The notes: generated by a model not told the origin, from the sequence alone. Shown: positions 44,761 through 56,250, numbered from the stretch's first letter. The stretch is 64,000 nucleotides of DNA from Lagenorhynchus albirostris (GCF_949774975.1 NC_083095.1:73436749-73500748); one strand, 5' to 3'. A program made the numbers and translations.

Positions 44761-46100
44761 GGGGTGAAAAAGAAGAATATCATAAAACGAATCAGCTTTA
44801 TCCTTGCAAATTACTTTACAGATGTTGAACGTAAGCTGTTAAATTTAGACTTTAAATTTAGGAAAACATACTCATTTGGAAACATCAACTACAGAAGCAT
44901 ATAGAGCTTATTGTAAGGGAAAGCACAGAGTGAGCTCCAGTCCACTTAGGAAAATGCGGCCCATGTGCTGTTCCGGCTCCACTGTACAGCTGTCTCAATC
45001 TAACGCAAGGTGGCACAAGTCCCTGCCAATTTTCCTTTATGCGTTGTATTTCTTAAAAGACACTTCAACATATATGAAACTTTATAGGTGTTAAATCCCT
45101 ACATGGCAAACTAGGGGTAAAACCACTTTTAAGACATGTGCTCAATTGAAAAAGACAAGCCATTACTCAAAGAACAAGGTTAAGAAACAACCTGGCAGCC
45201 TGAAGTTCAATGAATAGAAACAAGATGCTGTGCAAAACATACCATAACTGAAGTCTGTAAATCTGACTAATCGTAAGGTGTTTAGGGGAATTCAAATGAA
45301 GTATAATATTTATTCTTTACACAAATAAATATATAGCCTCATTGAGGACATATGCATCATATATGCATCAAACGGTTATGGCAGCACAAGGTATGACACC
45401 ATTAAAAGAACAAACCAGCATTTATTAAGGACCAACCATGTGGCATTTTATACTTAGCACCACATTTAATTCTAAAACAAAACAAAACAAAACAAAAAAC
45501 CTGCTTCATATCATTCTTCGTATTTTACAGATGCAGTAACTAAGGCTGAGAACCTAAGGAACTCTCCTAAGATCAATAGATCGTTAAGTGGCAGAAGCAA
45601 GATTCAAGCTCACCCCGTCTAACTGCAAAGCCAGCCTCATGACTTAAATGTCAAAGTGAATAACAGCACAGATAATAAATGTTTAAGAAATTCAGAGAAG
45701 GGATGATCCCTCTGCATTTAGTAGCTGAAGAATCACTGCCATAATTAAAATGCCATTGCTTTTACATCAAGTCCACTCTTTCCTTTCCACTAAGTGTGAA
45801 TCTTAAACAAGACTCCATCCAACCTCTACTTGAATATCTCCATCAATGGGGAAATTACCTCCCCTGACCACACATTCATGTTGTAACAGTTCATTATTAG
45901 TATAGTCTCCCTCCTATAGAGTCAGTATCTGCTTCCTAAGATGTTGCAGAATTGGATTTGGAGGCTACCTAGCCAGAAACAATGTCCCAACTCCACCACA
46001 GGACTGTTGGCTTGACCCAGGCATTGTAGGAAACACCAGACAACTGAACCATAACCAATTCTTCCCCCCAAGCCAGACTTTCTACCACTCACCCTCACTC
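44760..46100. other. Intergenic; possibly more RAP1B 3' UTR, then MIR
   Basis: Beyond the recognised 3' UTR ending near the AATAAA-like agcataataaaag (44,737-44,750), the sequence may continue an alternative longer RAP1B 3' UTR, but I cannot confirm this. No other gene was recognised. Confidence 0.4.
45413..45650 (-). repeat. MIR, antisense
   Basis: Read on the plus strand, 'catttattaaggaccaaccatgtggc', 'tattttacagatgcagtaactaaggctgag' and 'gttaagtggcagaagcaagattcaa' is the reverse of the MIR consensus. It is nearly full length, with a short (AAAAC)n expansion near 45,475. Confidence 0.85.
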
Positions 46101-46115
46101 CAAAAGTTAATCCCA

Positions 46116-46388
46116 GGGCTTCCCTGGTGGCGCAGTGGTTGAGAGTCTGCCTGCCAATGCAGGGGACGCAGGTTTGAGCCCTGGTCTGGGAAGATCCCAC
46201 ATGCCGCGGAGCGGCTAGCCCCGTGAGCCACAATTGCTGAGCCTGCGCGTCTGGAGCCTGTGCTCCGCAACAGGGGAGGCCACGGCAGTGAGAGGCCCAC
46301 ACACCGCGATGAGTGGCCCCCACTTGCCACAACTAGAGAAAGCCCTCACACAGAAACGAAGACCCAACACAGCCATAAATAAATAAAT
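46116..46388 (+). mobile_element. CHR-type SINE (intermediate form)
   Basis: It starts gggcttccctggtggcgcag, continues with 'gagcggctagccccgtgagccacaa', and ends acagccataaataaataaat. The 12-bp duplication aagttaatccca flanks it at 46,104-46,115 and 46,389-46,400. Confidence 0.96.
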
Positions 46389-47794
46389 AAGTTAATCCCA
46401 CACGATGTCTCCTCCCTCATGTTACCCCCTCCTAAATCAAATTTTATACCCATTCATCTGATTCGCAGAGTCTCGGTCACATGATTGGGCCCTAGATGCA
46501 AAAGAATCTGAGGAAGGAGGTTGTGGATTCTACCTTAGGAAGGCAAGAATCATAACTGGGAATTCCTCTAATACAGGAAAGGTGCTCAAAAGACACTAAG
46601 GATCCACCACGTACATGGTAAATGTCCACTACAATCCATCACTGGCTGCCCAACATGAATGTGCACTATTTTTTCACACCTAATCCTCCTAAAAACAAAA
46701 ATTCTCCCATTGAACATAATTTTCACTACCTTTGGTACAAAGGAAAATGAGGCTTAACTCTCCCTAGAGCTGAAATGACCCAGTCTCTTAAGTTACCACT
46801 TTCAACTCCAAGTTCAGGATCTCTAGGTGATAGCCATTCCACCTCTAACTTAGTCACACTCCCAAACTGATATCCCTAAACCATAGACTAAATGTAAAGT
46901 TCACCACCAACAACATACCACATATAAAATAGCAGAAGGACGACAGAGGAGAGAGAAAAAGGAAATCTGTTAAAGTATGCAAAAACAACCAGGACAGAGC
47001 AGGAAGAAGATACGGGCGAATAGTGCAGACTTCATTTCTGAAGCTCTATCTTTTCCATTCCCTTGCCCTCAGCCAGTGCAGGTGAAACAAAACTTGAGTA
47101 TAGGTGGACCTGAACCTTAATGATGCTATGAAGCTATCTGACTAGCCCTGGACTACCTACCTCTCAATTTCTAATTGCATGAGTGAAAAACAGGAATCCT
47201 TCATTTGTTTACACCTCCACTTTTTGGTCTATGGGGTGCATGGCCACGGAACAGAACTTTTCCACATCCAGATTCTCCTCTGTTCCGCTGATGCCAGAGT
47301 AATACTGACAGCTTCAGCAAATAAGAATACAGGACCCACAATTAAAGTTGAATATTAGAGAGACAACAGTTTATTTTATTATAAGTATGTCCCATTCAAT
47401 ACTGGGACATACGTGTACTGAAAAATGATTTCTTGTTCATCTGAAATATAAATTCAACTGGCACTCTTTATTTTATCTGGCAACTCTAGAGAGTGAAAGA
47501 ATTGGTGCAGAGGCTCCTCAGACATTGGGAATATGTGTAAATGTTGTACTCTAGAGATGGTCAGAGCTGAGGGCAACAGAGCACCCAGCCAGTACATACT
47601 AAGGAATGGATCACCTCAGCCACAAGCCCAAGATGAGACCAAGGGCATGACAGAATGATTTGGGGAAAGTATTCATCCCCTGTGCTCACCATCTCTGAAC
47701 TAAATACCCTATAAATTTCCAAGAGAAATGACACTCCACCAAGTTATCCCACTCTTCCCTGGACTCGCTGCTTCTCGAAGTCTGGGGAAAACAA

Positions 47795-47930
47795 CAGAAG
47801 TGCTTGAAACCCAGTTATGAGAGCTACGAGTTGTGTGATATGGATCACGTTAATGTGTCTGACTCTCAATTCTACATTTGTAAAGTGACAGTAATGGTAA
47901 TTCCCAAGGTTGTGGTGGGGAAAAAAAGAG
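47795..47930 (+). repeat. MIR fragment
   Basis: The text 'gagttgtgtgatatggatcacgtt' and 'tctcaattctacatttgtaaagtg' follows the MIR core ('tgtgtgacc..gggcaagt', 'ctcagtttcc.catctgtaaaatg') at low identity. Confidence 0.6.
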
Positions 47931-48094
47931 TCAAACCTCAGATACTGACATCTGTGTATATTCTATTTCAATCAAACAAGCTTGATTCCTAATGTGAGAG
48001 TAGGAAACCCCAGCACCCCAGGAGCAAACCATCCTTCTATATCTACATTCCCATTAGCAGGACTCTATTTCTCTATTTGTCTTTGGTGGTAGAA

Positions 48095-48270
48095 CAGAAA
48101 GGGCCCTTCATTTGAAATGAGGAAAGTCTGATTCTGAACCGTAAGCCTTGATAGACAGATTCATAAAATTGAGATAATACTACCTACTTCACAGGGTTGT
48201 TATGAAAATAATAATATATCTAAGATTATGACAATGAATGATATGCATACTCTCTCAAGAAATGCTAATT
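48095..48270 (+). repeat. MIR fragment
   Basis: The text 'attcataaaattgagataatactacctacttcacagggttgttatgaa' closely follows the MIR 3' half. Confidence 0.8.
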
Positions 48271-48461
48271 CCAATCCCCTTTGCTCTTGTGATAAGGTAT
48301 GTAAAGTCCAGTCGTAGGGTTTGACCACTTCCCGCATCTAATCTTCTTGTATCATTCTCTTCTTCCAGTGAAGTTTTGATTTGGAGGAAGAGAGAGATCC
48401 ACATCAATATTTTTTCAAATGGCAGGTAATCATCCTTTAAGCGGGGTGCAGCTTCTGTTTT

Positions 48462-48504
48462 ACTATGGAGTGGAATAAAATGGAATGGAATGGAGTGGGA
48501 ACTA
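48462..48504. repeat. (GGAAT)n-like short repeat
   Basis: About eight imperfect TGGAA/TGGAG units occur in tandem (ggagtggaataaaatggaat...). It is a minor simple repeat. Confidence 0.8.
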
Positions 48505-48976
48505 ATGGAGAGCATTGCACATAAGGATAAATACTGTTTCCTGAAACTCTTGATTCATTCACATGTGTGTAAGTTTATGTTCATGTACTCACACATAAAT
48601 ATAGTATATGCATTGGGTCGTTCTGCAAAATGTATTTCCTACTGTGGGTCATGGCCATAAAAGCGCACGTGCTTTCTGAATGCGCAGTGTAAAGACTTTC
48701 CCCCACCCATGTCTCTGATGGGGCTTTAATGAGCTTCCCTACCTGGGAAAGACATGATCCTTCCATCTCCCACCACAGATGAGGCACCAGGCTCGAGAGC
48801 TCATCCCTGAAGCCAAGACTCAGGAGTTCAGGACTCAACCTTGTCTCCAGCAAAACAGAGGGCATCTCTGGGGAAACTTCTGATTAGAAAGATAACCAGC
48901 TCAGAATGAGAGAAGAAAAGGTGACCATGCAGTTCCTGTGGGTACCAGCCCTGCCCTGCCTTCACTTGCTGGGAGT

Positions 48977-48982
48977 TATAAA
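48977..48982 (+). promoter_or_regulatory. CMA1: TATA box of CMA1
   Basis: TATAAA lies in 'gggagttataaaccc', 54 bp before the ATG at 49,036. This spacing suits a 5' leader of roughly 25-30 nt, as is usual for chymase genes. The context is shared with the paralogous promoter at 33,286-33,298. Confidence 0.8.
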
Positions 48983-49035
48983 CCCAAGACTGGAAAATAG
49001 AAGAGGCACCTGTCCTGGACAGCCTCTCTGAGAAG

Positions 49036-51808
49036 ATGCATCATCCTCCTCTCCCCTCGCTGCTCTTCCTCCTCTGCTCCAGAGCTGAAGCTGGTGAGTG
49101 TTGGGTCATTCCATCTGGAAGCTGCAGCATCAAGACTAAATAAGATTTTAGTCTGAAAGTAGCTGACTCTTAAACAGAACCCCAGATCTCTCCCCAAGAG
49201 CCCAGAGTGAATTTCCACTGGGGTTGTGGTCACCCATTCTCTGCAGCCTGTGGTAGTTCCCAGGAACGAGGAACCCCACTTTGATCGGGGGAAAGCCCAG
49301 AGCAGGCAAGATGAAGAGGGTGTCTTCTCTTTATATAACGTGTGACACTGTGCTTAAAGTCCTGTGTTGCCTTCGCCTTCCGGCCTTGTAATTTGGCCGA
49401 TCTGTGAGCACTCATGGGATATGGAGACGGTTGAGACAGGAACCTGGAGAGCTTGTCCTGCACGGTGACAGAGGAGAGTCGAGCAGGTGCAGAATGGGAG
49501 TGGGGGAAATCCGAGGTGAAACACGACGGCATGGCATCTGAGGCCGAGCTGGCTGCTGTGCCTGGAGGAAGAAGAGCAGGTACCAGAGGCACCAGAGAGG
49601 GAGGTGGGCAGATCACAGCAGGAGGATGCATTCGAAAGAAGCCTCTCCCAACTTTAACCCAGCTTGTGCATTTTCTGTTTTCAAGCCCTGGGGTTCTCTG
49701 TTCCAGGGGACATCATCGGGGGCACAGAGAGCAAGCCACATTCCCGCCCCTACATGGCCCACCTAGAACTTGTCGCTCCCCAGGACATGCTGGTGGCTTG
49801 TGGTGGTTTCCTGATGAGAAGGAACTTTGCCCTGACGGCTGCTCACTGTGCAGGAAAGTGAGACAACAGGGTCCTGTTTATCTCCGAATGGGAGGTAAAC
49901 AGCCAGGGGGCAACCAGGGACACCCTCTGGGGGGCCTGAGGGGGACCTCCTGGGTCTGGGTCTCTTTAAGGAGAGGCAAGACTTGGGCTTAAGGAAATCG
50001 GTCTCATAATTGAATAGCTCCCCTGACACTCAGTCACTGTGAGCTCAGCTCTCCTCAAAGGAAAGGAGACCCCATCCCAGCACCCCTCTTCCAAAAGTAG
50101 CTCCCTCTCCCCGACCCCAGCACATGAGATATGGACTCACTCTTCAGGGTCCCACCCAGTTCTCTGGACCACTTCCTCTATGTCCTTTTCAGGAACACTG
50201 GCCTTCAGTTCCCAGGGACCTGAACCCATCCTTTCCATGGGAGACAGAGAACAGCGTCCACCTGAGACACCAGCACTTCCCCCTTCCCTCTGACACCTCT
50301 GGCTCCAAAGGGCTGGCCCTGATTGGGAAACGCCAATCCTGTCCCCTGGGTCCTCCATGGCCGGCTCAGTCCCCAGCAAGTCCCAAGGGTCTTGGAAATT
50401 GTCTCTGTTCCCTGGGAAAGCTCTTCCCTGAGTAAAACCTGAGCCCCTCCAATACCACAAGTGGCCCAGATAAAGGAGGCTGGGAAGAAACCATTGACCC
50501 TGGGAGAGACTCTGTCCCCTTTTCTCAGAATGGGCATATCTCAGGAGAAAATCACACTGTCACTGTTTTACCTTGTCCTTCTTCTCCCTCACAAAGGTCT
50601 ATAATGGTCACCCTTGGAGCCCATAACATAAAAAAGAAAGAAGACACATGGCAGAAGCTTGAAGTCGTACAACAGTTCCCTCACCCAAAATACAATGACT
50701 CTATTGTTCGCCATGACATCATGTTACTGAAGGTGGAAATTCTTCTTCCCCTTCTCCACTTCCTGTTCTCCAGGGCTTCTCCTTCAGGTCCCATTGCCCT
50801 GACATTTCCCCAACCTGCCTCTACCCCTCAACTCTCCCCTTGGAAGCGGCTGTAATGTGAAGCAAGTCGCCCTATCCCTCCCTGATTGTCTCCAGTTGCC
50901 CCCAAGCCCATTTCTAGTTCTGACAGCCCTCGTTTCCTTCACAGCTGAAGGGGAAAGCCAACCTGACCCTGGCCGTGGGGACACTCCCCCTTCCACCCCA
51001 ATTCAACTTCATCCCACCCGGGAGAATGTGCCAGGTGGCTGGCTGGGGAAGAACAAATGTTCAGGAGCCGGGCTCCAACACTCTGCAAGAGGTGAAGCTG
51101 AGACTCATGGAGCCCCAGGCCTGCAGACACCTCACTACTTTGACCACAATCTCCCGCTGTGCATGGGCAATCCCCAGAAGACAAAATCTGCACTTAAGGT
51201 GATCCTCAGACTAGGGTCTTCTCCACAATCACTGTTCAGGGTCCGGACATCTCCTGGAAGGAGATGGAGTCAGAAGAGTGTCAGCCAGTGACAAAGTTTG
51301 AGATCATAGGACTGAGGAGCTGGAACTGTCCCTGGGCTGATCATCCTCCCGCGGCCCCAGGCAGTCTCTGACTATCCCTCCCAGGCTGCTACACAGGGTC
51401 ACGGGGTGCCAGGAAGGAAAGCAAGAAGCAGCATCAGACAGAGACATAGAACCTCATGAGGAACCAGGGTTCTCGCCGCTGATGCTATTGGGTTGGCCAA
51501 AAAGTTCATTCGGGATTTTCCATAGATATTACGGAAAAATCTGAACGAACCTTTTGGCTAACCCAATAGGTCTCACCAACTCAGAGTTGGTCCATGGGGA
51601 GGAGTGGGTGGTTCCCTGGCTCACCTTTCCTCTCTCTCTCTCCCTTTCCCTCTCTGTCCCACAGGGAGACTCAGGGGGCCCTCTTCTCTGCGCTGGGGTG
51701 GCCCAGGGCATTGTCTCCTATGGACAGTCGGATGCAAAGCCCCCTGCCATCTTCACCCGGATCTCCCATTACTGGCCCTGGATCAATAAGGTCCTGAAAG
51801 AGAATTAA
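49036..51808 (+). pseudogene. CMA1: Mast cell chymase gene (CMA1), intact structure but frameshifted in exon 4
   Basis: Chymase is a chymotrypsin-like serine protease of mast cell granules; it cleaves angiotensin I, proteoglycans and other peptides after aromatic residues. The exons are 49,036-49,093 (leader MHHPPLPSLLFLLCSRAEA), 49,707-49,859, 50,597-50,732, 50,945-51,198 and 51,665-51,808, all with good gt/ag sites and the standard family phases. Mature text starts IIGGTESKPHSRPYMAHL. His57 is in TAAHC, Asp102 in HDIMLLK and Ser195 in GDSGGP. The SALK segment before GDSGGP places Ser at position 189, the chymase-type pocket. Exon 4 is 254 nt, whereas 255 is expected. One base is missing between about 51,127 and 51,141, just after PQACRH. 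The frame then reads HLTTLTT..., enters exon 5 out of phase, lacks GDSGGP, and stops at TGA 51,795-51,797. Without that deletion, the exon 5 frame would close with TAA at 51,806. Everything else looks conserved, so this is either a recent inactivation or an assembly error. Identity is very secure; loss is likely but rests on one base. Confidence 0.92.
51488..51566. mobile_element. Mariner-type MITE in CMA1 intron 4
   Basis: A 79-bp element has nearly complete inverted halves (ttgggttggccaaaaagttc at the left, gaaccttttggctaacccaa at the right). It is flanked by the TA dinucleotide at 51,486-51,487 and 51,567-51,568. It lies 98 bp before exon 5. It matches small mariner-derived elements known from cetartiodactyls. 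Confidence 0.9.
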
Positions 51809-51967
51809 CCTGGAACCTGGGCCAGCCTGAAGGGAAATCTGGAACTGGACCCAAGCAGGTTCTCTGTGCCACTCACTCTGGATCTGCCTCTGGTTCCTGC
51901 TCAAGTCCCACCACACCCCTAAGCCTCAGGAAGGCTCCTCCAGATCACAGAATTCCCAATAATTCCC

Positions 51968-51973
51968 AATAAA
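51968..51973 (+). terminator. CMA1: CMA1 poly(A) signal AATAAA
   Basis: AATAAA lies 160 bp after the normal stop codon. A tandem 'aattcccaat' pair (51,951-51,970) precedes it, and a GT-rich stretch (gagtgtgtgtctcc) about 20 bp later suits a downstream element. Confidence 0.75.
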
Positions 51974-52126
51974 TCCCCACTTCCAGAACTGAGTGTGTGT
52001 CTCCTCTCTCTGCTGCTGTCTCCTGCCAGCGTCAGGCATTCCGTAAGCCTTGAAAGGGGTGGGTGTGTGATGTGTGTGTGAGAGAGACAGAGACAGAGAG
52101 GAAACGGTGAAGAAAAATAGGGAAAG

Positions 52127-52422
52127 GGCTTCCCTGGTGGCGCAGTGGTTGAGAATCTGCCTGCCAATGCAGGGGACACGGGTTCGAGCCCTGGTCTGGG
52201 AAGATCCCACATGCCACAGAGCAACTGGGCCTGTGAGCCACAACTACTGAGCTTGTGCGTCTGGAGCCTGTGCTCCGCAACAAGAGAGGCCACGACAGTG
52301 AGAGGCCCGCGCACTGTGATGAAGAGTGGCCCCCGCTCACCGCAACTGGAGAAAGCCCTCACACAGAAACGAAGACCCAACACAGCCAAAAGTAAATAAA
52401 TAAATTAATTTAAAAAAAAAAA
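52127..52422 (+). mobile_element. CHR-type SINE (intermediate form)
   Basis: It starts ggcttccctggtggcgcag and ends acacagccaaaagtaaataaat plus A. The perfect 16-bp duplication agaaaaatagggaaag flanks it at 52,111-52,126 and 52,423-52,438. Confidence 0.96.
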
Positions 52423-52589
52423 AGAAAAATAGGGAAAGAAAGAAAAGAAAGGGATTCCCTGGAGAGGCAGGACCCGTATTTCCAACATAAAGAAGAAACT
52501 ACACCAGATCCTTCCTTGCCTTCAACGTCAACTCAACACCAACTCTGATTTATCTTTAGGGATATTCAGAATCACTAAGAACATTTTGA

Positions 52590-52775
52590 ATTGTAGGATG
52601 TTTAGAGCACCCCTGACCTCTCCCCACTAGAGGTCAGTAGCAACAGTCTCGTCTCAACCAACTTATGAATCAAAACTATCTCCAGGCTCTGCTATATGTC
52701 CCCTGGGGGTGTGGCTGGGGAGGGGTGAGGGAGCTGGGCAGGAATCACCCTTCGTTGAGAACCCCCAGGTTAGAT
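52590..52775 (+). mobile_element. MER5-like hAT DNA transposon fragment
   Basis: The text 'tgtaggatgtttagagcacccctgacctct', 'cactagaggtcagtagca', 'atatgtcccctgggggtgtgg' and the terminal 'gttgagaaccccc' follow the MER5A consensus. A better-preserved copy is at 60,260-60,640. Confidence 0.75.
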
Positions 52776-52789
52776 GCATTTGGCAGCGC

Positions 52790-53010
52790 GCTGGGCCCTC
52801 CTCACAGTCCACCTCGATAAGAAAAGATCTACCATCTGTGGAGCTTTGATCTGAGACGCAGAGAAGACCATCTGTCACTCACTTCTGCAAAACAAATACA
52901 TGGAACAGATAAGAGGAGGGACAGCATCACAAGTTCTGCACGAACGACAGCCACAAACGGCTGCTCCGTAACCAGCAGGAAGGTGAAGGCCTAGAGCCTG
53001 CTTGGCCTCC
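52790..53010. repeat. Chymase-flank module, copy 3
   Basis: It is related to 56,055-56,250, sharing 'gaaaagat', 'gatctgagacgcagagaa', 'gataagagga' and 'gagcctgc' in order, and more weakly to copies 1 and 2. It starts 1.0 kb past the CMA1 stop. Confidence 0.5.
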
Positions 53011-53099
53011 AACTCTTGCCAGTTGAGGGACTGGCCGGAGGAGAGAAAAAGGGCGGGACAGGGACAGACACAACCGGAGCCTGTGGCTGATACCACTCC

Positions 53100-56050
53100 T
53101 CACTTCTGAGGGCATGGTGATTCCCTTCAATTAAGTGAACTCTTTCCAGAAATTCATCTTTAATAAAGAATCAGAGATATAAACAAAAGTTTATGAATAA
53201 AAATTTTAATCTCAGCATTTTCAGTAGTAGAAAAACTAGATTCCCAGCCATGGAACAAAGTTTAAATAATAAATTCATATGATTGAATATTTTGAAGTTA
53301 TTAAAAATTTATTTCAAAACATTGAATCATGTAGGAAAATGCAATATAACAGAATGCTTTTTAAAAGCAACATAAATATCTCCCTGTAGTAGAATCTCAA
53401 TTTTTGTAATTATATATTGTATGTATGCATAGAAAGAAAACTAGAAGAAATTAACATCAAAATAATTATGGTGGTTACTCTAGATGCTGGGATTAATAAC
53501 TATCTTTATTTCCTTTATATGCTGCCTCCAAACCCCTGGTATTCTAACTATTGCTGACTCAGTACCACACATGGACCTACCTATGCATAAGCACATGCAC
53601 CCATTCATTCTCCGCTGGTCAAGGTTTGCTCTGTTGGGGGTAAATATCCTTGCACTTCCAGATCGCATCACTCAGCCCATATCCAGGATGTGGCTAAAGA
53701 AGCTAAGCCTTCATGGGATCCCTTGGGTCAGTGCACAGGCATGGTGGTCTCTCCTTGTCAATTAGTGCCTTGCATGGACGTTCTTTTGCCTTTAGCAAAG
53801 GTAGTGGTGGCTAGGGATTTATACCCATGGAAATGGTGTGAGCTGGGAAGTATAGCTGATTGAGCTGATCAGAGGTAGTGGATAAAATGGTCCTGACGAA
53901 GCCTTCCCTATGCCACCCAAATCCACTTGCACCTTCTTACAGTATCTGGACCTTGCCTGAGACCAAGATGCCCATCCTTCTTTCCTGAGAGGGAAGGTAC
54001 AAGTTCAAACCTTCAGTTTAATAGCCAATCACAGTCTCCTAAAAAGACTTAAAGAGGGTTGGCAAATCAAGATACAGGGTCCTGTGCTGCAGCTGCTCCC
54101 GGGTCTTAATTGATATTTCTCATCTCACCCCTCTACCACCCATTCTAGATTTCCCTCCCCTTTGGCCAACACTTGAGTTGGCCTGGGTTATATGTCTGCT
54201 GGGGTTACCCAGACTTCTAACCCTGAGGGGGCTGAGTCTTTAGCTGCCTTATATTTGACAGGTTTGACTAGTTGCTGTTGCCCATTTGTAATGATCACTG
54301 AGCACTAAAGTACAAGGGGTGTCCCCAGCGAATCCCCTGGGTTCAAGTCATACTCTTCTCTTCACCCTTTGTACAGCAGCAACCCTAGCTTCTCACAGGC
54401 AGCGTGGTCAATTACTCCAGCCAGTATCGTACCTCCTTTCTTTGCCTGCTGGTCCACTGATATGAGGAGCCCAAAATGGCCAGGTGAGAGTCACAACTTC
54501 CAGTTCACGGAGCCTTTACCACCTCCCCTGGTGAAAGCATTTTCTTCCTAAAAATTCGACTCACAGCAACATGGCTTTTAACTTCACTCACTCCACGTAG
54601 CTCCAGTAAAAGCTGCAGTAACTAAAAGAGCCATGCTTTATGGAAGTGAGTGCCCTCTCTCATTCTCCTACTCCTTTTCTAACTTTTCGTCCACCTTCTC
54701 CTTTCCTTCCATCTCTTCCACCATCCCCACACCTACCCAAACCAGGCCAGGTCACAGATAAGCCAAAATCAATTCATCAGAAGTGTCCCTAAAGGTGATC
54801 CTCAGTCCCATGGCTTCTGGCAGTCTCTATCCCTTATACCCTCTCATCTACACCAAAATCATGTTTGTGACAAAAAAAACAGAGAGGTCTCCTGAGCCCA
54901 AGGCCTTAGGACAAAGTGGGAAGCATCATGGGCCTACAGGTCTCTGGAATCTCAGGTCTAATTAAGTCATCCACAGTAAATGAAAGGTATCAGGCCAATG
55001 AATGAGAGGCCAGTACAGGGTAGGATATCTCCAACCCAGGAAAGGGATGCTTAGGCTTCAGCCAAACCTGGCCCTAGAGCCAACTCTGAGTGCACCTGAA
55101 ATCCAGCCTGTCACTAACACCAGAGTGACCCCAAATTTCTAGAGAATTCTAGGCAGAATTTTTGAAATTAAGCCAAGCCTTTTCTTAACATTCTTTGCCA
55201 CATACTTGATGCTTATCACCACCTACTGCTGGAACCAGGACTGGGAAACCAGCACAGAAGCCCTCCAGTCCCAGGATACCTGACAAGAGCCTACGGCGAA
55301 TGCCGGGCCACAGTTCTGGGATCATCAAACAGACTTCACTCTAATTTACAGGAGACAGGAGGACAGGCCTTCCTGCCTGGCTCCTCCTTCTGAAGTGACT
55401 CTCCTGTCTCCATAGCCTCCCACACCTAGGCTGCCTACACTGAGGGACTGCCAACATCTCCCGCTTGCTCCTGCCTCACGGCTTGGGAGTCCTAACTCCA
55501 AATCTAGTTAGAAATGCAATACAATGTGAATTGGAGAAAGCAGAATCAAAAATGTGTATTCACTCTGACTGCGACAGTGTGGAATACTGTACGTTTTGGG
55601 AGAAAACTGGACAGAATTCTTCAAAAATGGAGATAATTGTGTCAGAATTATAATTAAATAAATGGCTTATCCATTCTCTATAAAATTATTTCTATATTTT
55701 TACAAATGACCATAAACATGAAAAATGCAGAGAAACAAAAGTGCTTTCTGAAACTGCTTAGATGCTCAGTGAATGATCTTATCCCTGTTACTCCCATACA
55801 CAGCAGAGTCCCCAGGGAGCAGGGAAACCACATGACACAGTGCCATGCTGTCCAGGAAAGAAGATGGGGGAGGGCAGACTTCCTCAGGATTGTCCAGAGG
55901 CTGTGCTGGGAGGGACCACCTATGGGAGAACTTTAAGGATGCCCTGAAGGCAGTGTCTGGGTCTGCCCCGGGCCATGAGCCCAGAAAATAAGAAGCTCTT
56001 CTTGGACACAGAGTGTGAAAAAAGCTGTTGATGCCACACTGATCTCTTCA
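53100..56050. other. Intergenic downstream of CMA1, no gene recognised
   Basis: About 3 kb: the first 400 bp is AT-rich and the rest is of mixed composition. Short frames have no recognisable domains, and I see no splice-flanked protease exon. No young SINE or L1 was noted. Confidence 0.45.
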
Positions 56051-56054
56051 ACCA

Positions 56055-56250
56055 GCTCACCCAGAAAAGACAAGATCAACCACCAGTGCAGATTTGATTC
56101 GGAGATGCAGAGAAAGTCATGGCTCCAGCTGTCAGATGCTGGGATTTGATAAGAGGAAGGAAAACTTTACAACATCTGCAGGAGAATTAGCCCAAATATA
56201 AGAGCATTTCCCCATGCCATGGAAAAGAAGAGCCTAGGACCTGCCCAGCA
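56055..56250. repeat. Chymase-flank module, copy 4
   Basis: It is related to copy 3 (52,790-53,010) and, through 'aaaagacaagatcaaccaccagtgcagatttgattc.gagatgcagag', to copy 1 (38,670-38,722). It lies 4.3 kb past the CMA1 stop. Confidence 0.5.

Larger units (their letters stand above)
46401..48960. other. Intergenic upstream of CMA1, no gene recognised
   Basis: About 2.5 kb is mostly unique sequence with small MIR relics (about 47,795-47,930 and 48,095-48,270, sense). No exon was recognised. It contains the upstream region of CMA1. Confidence 0.5.

Noticed and set aside
49453..49992. Open frame of about 180 codons overlapping CMA1 exon 2
   Set aside because: It is out of frame with the protease exon (which reads IIGGTESKPHSRPY... 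in another frame) and crosses the intron boundaries.
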